From: a virus
Direction: 5' to 3' (one strand)
Virus record (IMG/VR): IMGVR_UViG_3300000547_000002
Location: 1 to 64,000 of that record
Length of the DNA: 64,000 nucleotides
Shown: positions 62,301-64,000 of the stretch, one piece after another
Position numbering within the stretch: position 1 is the first letter of the stretch
How the letters are laid out: each line of letters begins with the position of its first letter
Translations under genes and position numbers: made by a program
The notes under the pieces: model-generated
Seen by the model: the letters and a program-made list of their open reading frames with translations, nothing else
What the model was told of the DNA's origin: nothing
Database searches by the model: none

Positions 62301-62839
62301 TTGATGTTTGCTGATTTAGCAGGATTGCCTATTTTATTATTATTAGGAAGTGCTGCGTTTAACACTCTTTGAAACTGCTCGTTCCAGTTAGAATTAGAAG
62401 GATCATTCCATACAACGGTTTGATTCGCAAGATTAACGTTGTTGGAATCTCTTACTGCTTCTGTAGTCGATACAGAGTCTATCTTTAGTAGGCCGTTTGC
62501 TGCTTGGTTTCTTTTAGGGTTGTACGAAAGCAGTCTTGCTAATCGTAAAACACTTTCTCTTCTTTCTGCTAATTCTAGGTAGTTTTCTCTAGCATTAAGA
62601 TCTATTCTAAACGCAATGTTTTGGCCTAGGAAAGCCATCATGTCTATTAGAGCAAGATATTCGGATGACTCTATGTAGTCGTTAAAATCTTCGGGATAGT
62701 TCTCTCGAAGATAATTGATCATTGTTCTGCGAATATTGTCAAAGTCGTAACTTTGGAATTCCGCATTTCTAAATGATTGATAAACTCTTTTCCAATCTTC
62801 AGATACTAATAATCTATTTTGTCTGTTAGTAATAGACAT
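59375..62839 (-). CDS. 6: Baseplate wedge protein gp6
   Basis: The N-terminus (TNRQNRLLVSEDWKRVYQSF, then NYLRENYPEDFNDYIESSEYL and NIAFRIDLNARENYLELAERRESV) is diagnostic for T4-like gp6, which forms the inner ring of the baseplate with gp25 and gp53. At 1154 residues it is longer than T4 gp6 (660), as in other marine T4-like phages; the extra length is in the middle and C-terminal parts. It lies after gp25 and before the giant protein. ATG 62839 has AGGAAA upstream and a late box at 62861-62868. Its end overlaps the next start by 11 bases. Confidence 0.9.
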   Translation of the reverse strand: MSITNRQNRLLVSEDWKRVYQSFRNAEFQSYDFDNIRRTMINYLRENYPEDFNDYIESSEYLALIDMMAFLGQNIAFRIDLNARENYLELAERRESVLRLARLLSYNPKRNQAANGLLKIDSVSTTEAVRDSNNVNLANQTVVWNDPSNSNWNEQFQRVLNAALPNNNKIGNPAKSANINGVPTEQYKLNGASNAVPTFSFTKAVDGRSLTFELVSTDIAGDRIQEEAPLPGNDFGFLHRNDGQGPASTNTGYFCHFRQGSLDLGDFSITNPSTNQVAAIDAINVNETDVWLYSTDENGLEQELWTRVDAVEGNNVIYNSLEKDQRNIYSVLTRVEDRISLIFADGTFGNLPQGGFRVYYRTSANSRILIKPQDMRNIAIRIPYISQTGRAETITLICSLKYTIDNASVSETNESIKTNAPSTYYTQNRMITGEDYQIAPLGLSQEIIKTKSVNRSSSGVSRYFDLIDPSGKYSATNIFASDGALYKEYIDEKIEFDFNGLTEIEGIIVNRIEPLFEERNLYNFYLDQYPRIIVRDLENTWQRVLDQTNSSSGSFVNAGGLRAKVGEFASSNLRFIRTNSLVKFEAPAGQYFLNGALAQGMPGPQGGSTQIWTKVISVTGDGTEDSDAGVGAVVLADSVPTGAIVAEIVTDLPNSLTDEVRNQAIDQIFSFNTFGIRYDRTLGEWQIITQNNLNTNADFSIGKTGDTTDNELDASWFIVFETNGENYTVTYRTLRYIFESDQEVRFYYDSSDTVYDVTTGKTIKDRISVLDINTQPDSVEPFNRNFDWEIVKEFRDELGYVDSKKIEVSFFDSDNDGVVDSPDTFEDVVAENTNPADKLVFLESVRTNDGVNDFVYVSKEDLGIRVFNQKTEFERVPKSEFENNQLLYYVQEDIFENLNTETNTTSLNSNYRARVGRDKLRFQYFHSADQNVRIDPGASNIIDTFLLTRSYDQEFRQWLSGDIETKPLPPSNDSLFINFGQELNSIKSISDEIIYHPVKYKILFGDKADPELQASFKIVKNPDLVINDNELKSRVIRSINRYFALDNWDFGDVFYFSELAAYVINENAPDLASFVIVPVEGTASFGSLYEIKSESNEIFISGATVADIEIIDEITATELRASSSIITESSMANTGIQSSSLTSSNIGGFNTNGN

Positions 62840-62860
62840 GCATGTTTCCTATTATACAAG

Positions 62861-62868
62861 TATTTATT
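62861..62868 (-). promoter_or_regulatory. T4-late-like promoter box AATAAATA
   Basis: Minus-strand 62868-62861 reads AATAAATA, 22 bases before the gp6 ATG, in the 53-base gap after gp25. Confidence 0.5.
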
Positions 62869-62892
62869 TTAGACAATTATCTGGTATGTTAA

Positions 62893-63336
62893 CTAGAGAA
62901 TACCTGCGTTTTCGTCAAATTCAATACGCAGTGTCTCTGAGATATTGTAGGTTAGATAGGTAAGAGTGCATTCTACTTGAATACCATTGTCGTATTCATC
63001 TATCACGATACTATCGACAGAAACTCTAGGATCATAATTTACAATTCTTGTTACGTCGTCTGCTATAGCGTCTTTGATTGGATCAGTTAGTGGCTCGTAG
63101 ATTGCGCTCCAGATAATTGTGCCAAACTCTGGGTCAGAAAGCTTTTCGCCTTTCTGGATGTTAAAATGATTGAGTAGATCCTGTTTTATAAGTGAAATGT
63201 CATATAAAACAAAATTTGTAGCATCAGGATCAACGGTAGATATACCTCTGTAAGCCCTGCTTGTAACTGGAGGCTGGGCTTTTTTGTTAGAAGGTATATT
63301 AACCTGTTTATAGATATTCTTTTCTGTTGAAGCCAT
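62893..63336 (-). CDS. 25: Baseplate wedge protein gp25
   Basis: GEKLSDPEFGTIIWSAIYEPLTDPIKDAI and RIVNYDPRVSVDSIVIDEYDNG are the signature of the gp25/lysozyme-like baseplate wedge family (GPW_gp25), which joins the wedge to the hub and controls sheath initiation. The length is 147 residues against 132 in T4, the extra residues being an N-terminal extension. The ATG at 63336 follows an AGGAG by about 11 bases. Order gp5-gp25-gp6 is as expected for a marine T4-like phage. Confidence 0.92.
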   Translation of the reverse strand: MASTEKNIYKQVNIPSNKKAQPPVTSRAYRGISTVDPDATNFVLYDISLIKQDLLNHFNIQKGEKLSDPEFGTIIWSAIYEPLTDPIKDAIADDVTRIVNYDPRVSVDSIVIDEYDNGIQVECTLTYLTYNISETLRIEFDENAGIL

Positions 63337-63350
63337 AACGTATTTAACTC

Positions 63351-64000
63351 CTAGCTGCCTTTCCTAAAAGTATCAGCAGTAGACTTATACTCTGCTGTCT
63401 CCGGCGGATTAATAGTGATAGCACCGTCTTCTTGTTTTTTTACATCTGTTTCTGTAGGAGTGTAAAATGCTGGATTTAAATTCTCGTGATGTGGCCAAGG
63501 TTCGTGTTGAGGAACACGTCTTAATATGCTAACAATGTCTATTGTTTCTCTAGGATCTCCTGGCAATGTCCAGGTTGCAAAACCTGTTTGTATACTTGCT
63601 TCTACAGCATCTGGTCCGTTCATGTATACTTTACCGTTTGGCGTTTGTTCTGTATGGTTTCCGTTAATCGAAAGTATATCTGTGTTTTGTCCTGCTGTAA
63701 TTCTATTTGACAATTCAGTGTTAATATCTAGATTACCAACAGTAGTAATCAGTCCATTGTTTTTTACAGTAATTTTTAAATCATTAGCAGTTTCTATCTG
63801 TAGATTTCTACCTGACTTAACATTAAAATCTCTTCCTGCTTCAAAATTTATATCTCTATCAGCTTTAAAATTTATATCTGCTTGAGTATGCACAGATATA
63901 GAATCTTCTGCGTAAATGTCTATTTTGCCATTTGAAGTTAGTTCAATCCAAGAAGTTCCTTGTGCATTACCAATATAAATGAGATCTTCTGCATTATGTA
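63351..64000 (-). CDS. 5: gp5 baseplate central spike, C-terminal part (cut by window edge)
   Basis: The frame is open from 63351 to the window edge, so the start is outside. The visible 216 residues have short repeats of the form D-IN-FKADRDINFEAGRDFNVKSGRNLQI, the triple-stranded beta-helix of the T4 gp5 spike (VgrG-like), then TILSINGNHTEQTPNGKVYMNGP and a cap region VPQHEPWPHHENLNP that is conserved in marine T4-like gp5. The cap suggests that the lysozyme domain, if present, is in the missing part. Position before gp25 supports the call. Confidence 0.85.
   Translation of the reverse strand, partial: HNAEDLIYIGNAQGTSWIELTSNGKIDIYAEDSISVHTQADINFKADRDINFEAGRDFNVKSGRNLQIETANDLKITVKNNGLITTVGNLDINTELSNRITAGQNTDILSINGNHTEQTPNGKVYMNGPDAVEASIQTGFATWTLPGDPRETIDIVSILRRVPQHEPWPHHENLNPAFYTPTETDVKKQEDGAITINPPETAEYKSTADTFRKGS

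Noticed and set aside
44000-62400. Many plus-strand frames of 60-160 codons opposite the giant gene and gp6
   Set aside because: They lie fully inside clear minus-strand genes, lack ribosome-binding sites and have shadow-frame composition.
63341-63348. GTTAAATA close to the gp25 start
   Set aside because: It lies between the AGGAG and the ATG, so use as a promoter would remove the ribosome-binding site; taken as chance.
1-64000. tRNA genes, CRISPR arrays, insertion sequences
   Set aside because: No cloverleaf-type GGTTCGAATCC arm, spaced direct repeats or transposase motifs were noticed on reading; a dedicated tRNA scan was not possible here.

Overview
The window is part of a marine T4-like myovirus genome (Caudoviricetes, long contractile tail). 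The evidence is the block of baseplate genes on the minus strand (gp5 C-terminal spike, gp25, gp6), four tandem fibre-like proteins, a gp38-like glycine-rich adhesin, and a set of small conserved genes on the left that I recognise from marine T4-like phages of cyanobacteria and SAR11-type hosts. DNA is AT-rich throughout and most so between about 7 and 27 kb. Genes are packed with 1-17 base overlaps. Promoter-like signals of two kinds occur: sigma70-like TTGACA/TATAAT pairs and T4-late-like TATAAATA boxes. The host cannot be named from the sequence.

Layout. (1) 1-6.7 kb, plus strand: small conserved phage proteins, a MoxR/CbbQ-type AAA+ ATPase paired with a metallopeptidase-like plus VWA protein (each preceded by its own sigma70-like promoter), then more small conserved proteins and a fibre-like protein. 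(2) 6.7-32.4 kb: a 25.7 kb accessory island of enzyme genes in alternating blocks. It holds seven radical SAM proteins (three with N-terminal twitch-type cysteine clusters, four with C-terminal clusters), four 2OG-Fe(II) oxygenase-like proteins, a QueC-like PP-loop enzyme, a nucleotide-sugar dehydrogenase, a short DegT-like aminotransferase, a glycine-amidinotransferase-like enzyme, three SGNH hydrolases (one internally deleted), at least six probable glycosyltransferases, two degenerate kinase-like proteins, a GNAT-like protein, an SDR-like protein and a methyltransferase-like protein. (3) 32.4-43.8 kb, minus strand: host-recognition module, with the Gly-rich adhesin, a shortened paralogue of its N-terminal part, four tandem fibre paralogues and a conserved structural protein. 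(4) 43.8-64 kb, minus strand: a 5182-residue giant structural protein, gp6, gp25 and the C-terminal part of gp5.

How it fits together. Regions 3 and 4 build the baseplate and fibres late in infection, and the late-type boxes in front of several of these genes agree with that. The island lies directly between fibre-like genes on both sides, and its content (nucleotide-sugar, glycosyl-transfer, amidino-transfer, radical SAM and hydroxylation chemistry) looks like a pathway that builds or modifies a glycan, peptide or other surface molecule. The substrate cannot be read from the sequence. The mirror-image radical SAM pairs at 12.0-16.6 kb and the DegT-like/amidinotransferase neighbours at 22.1-23.9 kb are the most distinctive parts. 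No tRNA genes, CRISPR arrays or insertion sequences were seen, and no intergenic stretch exceeds 300 bases (the longest is 21863-22092).
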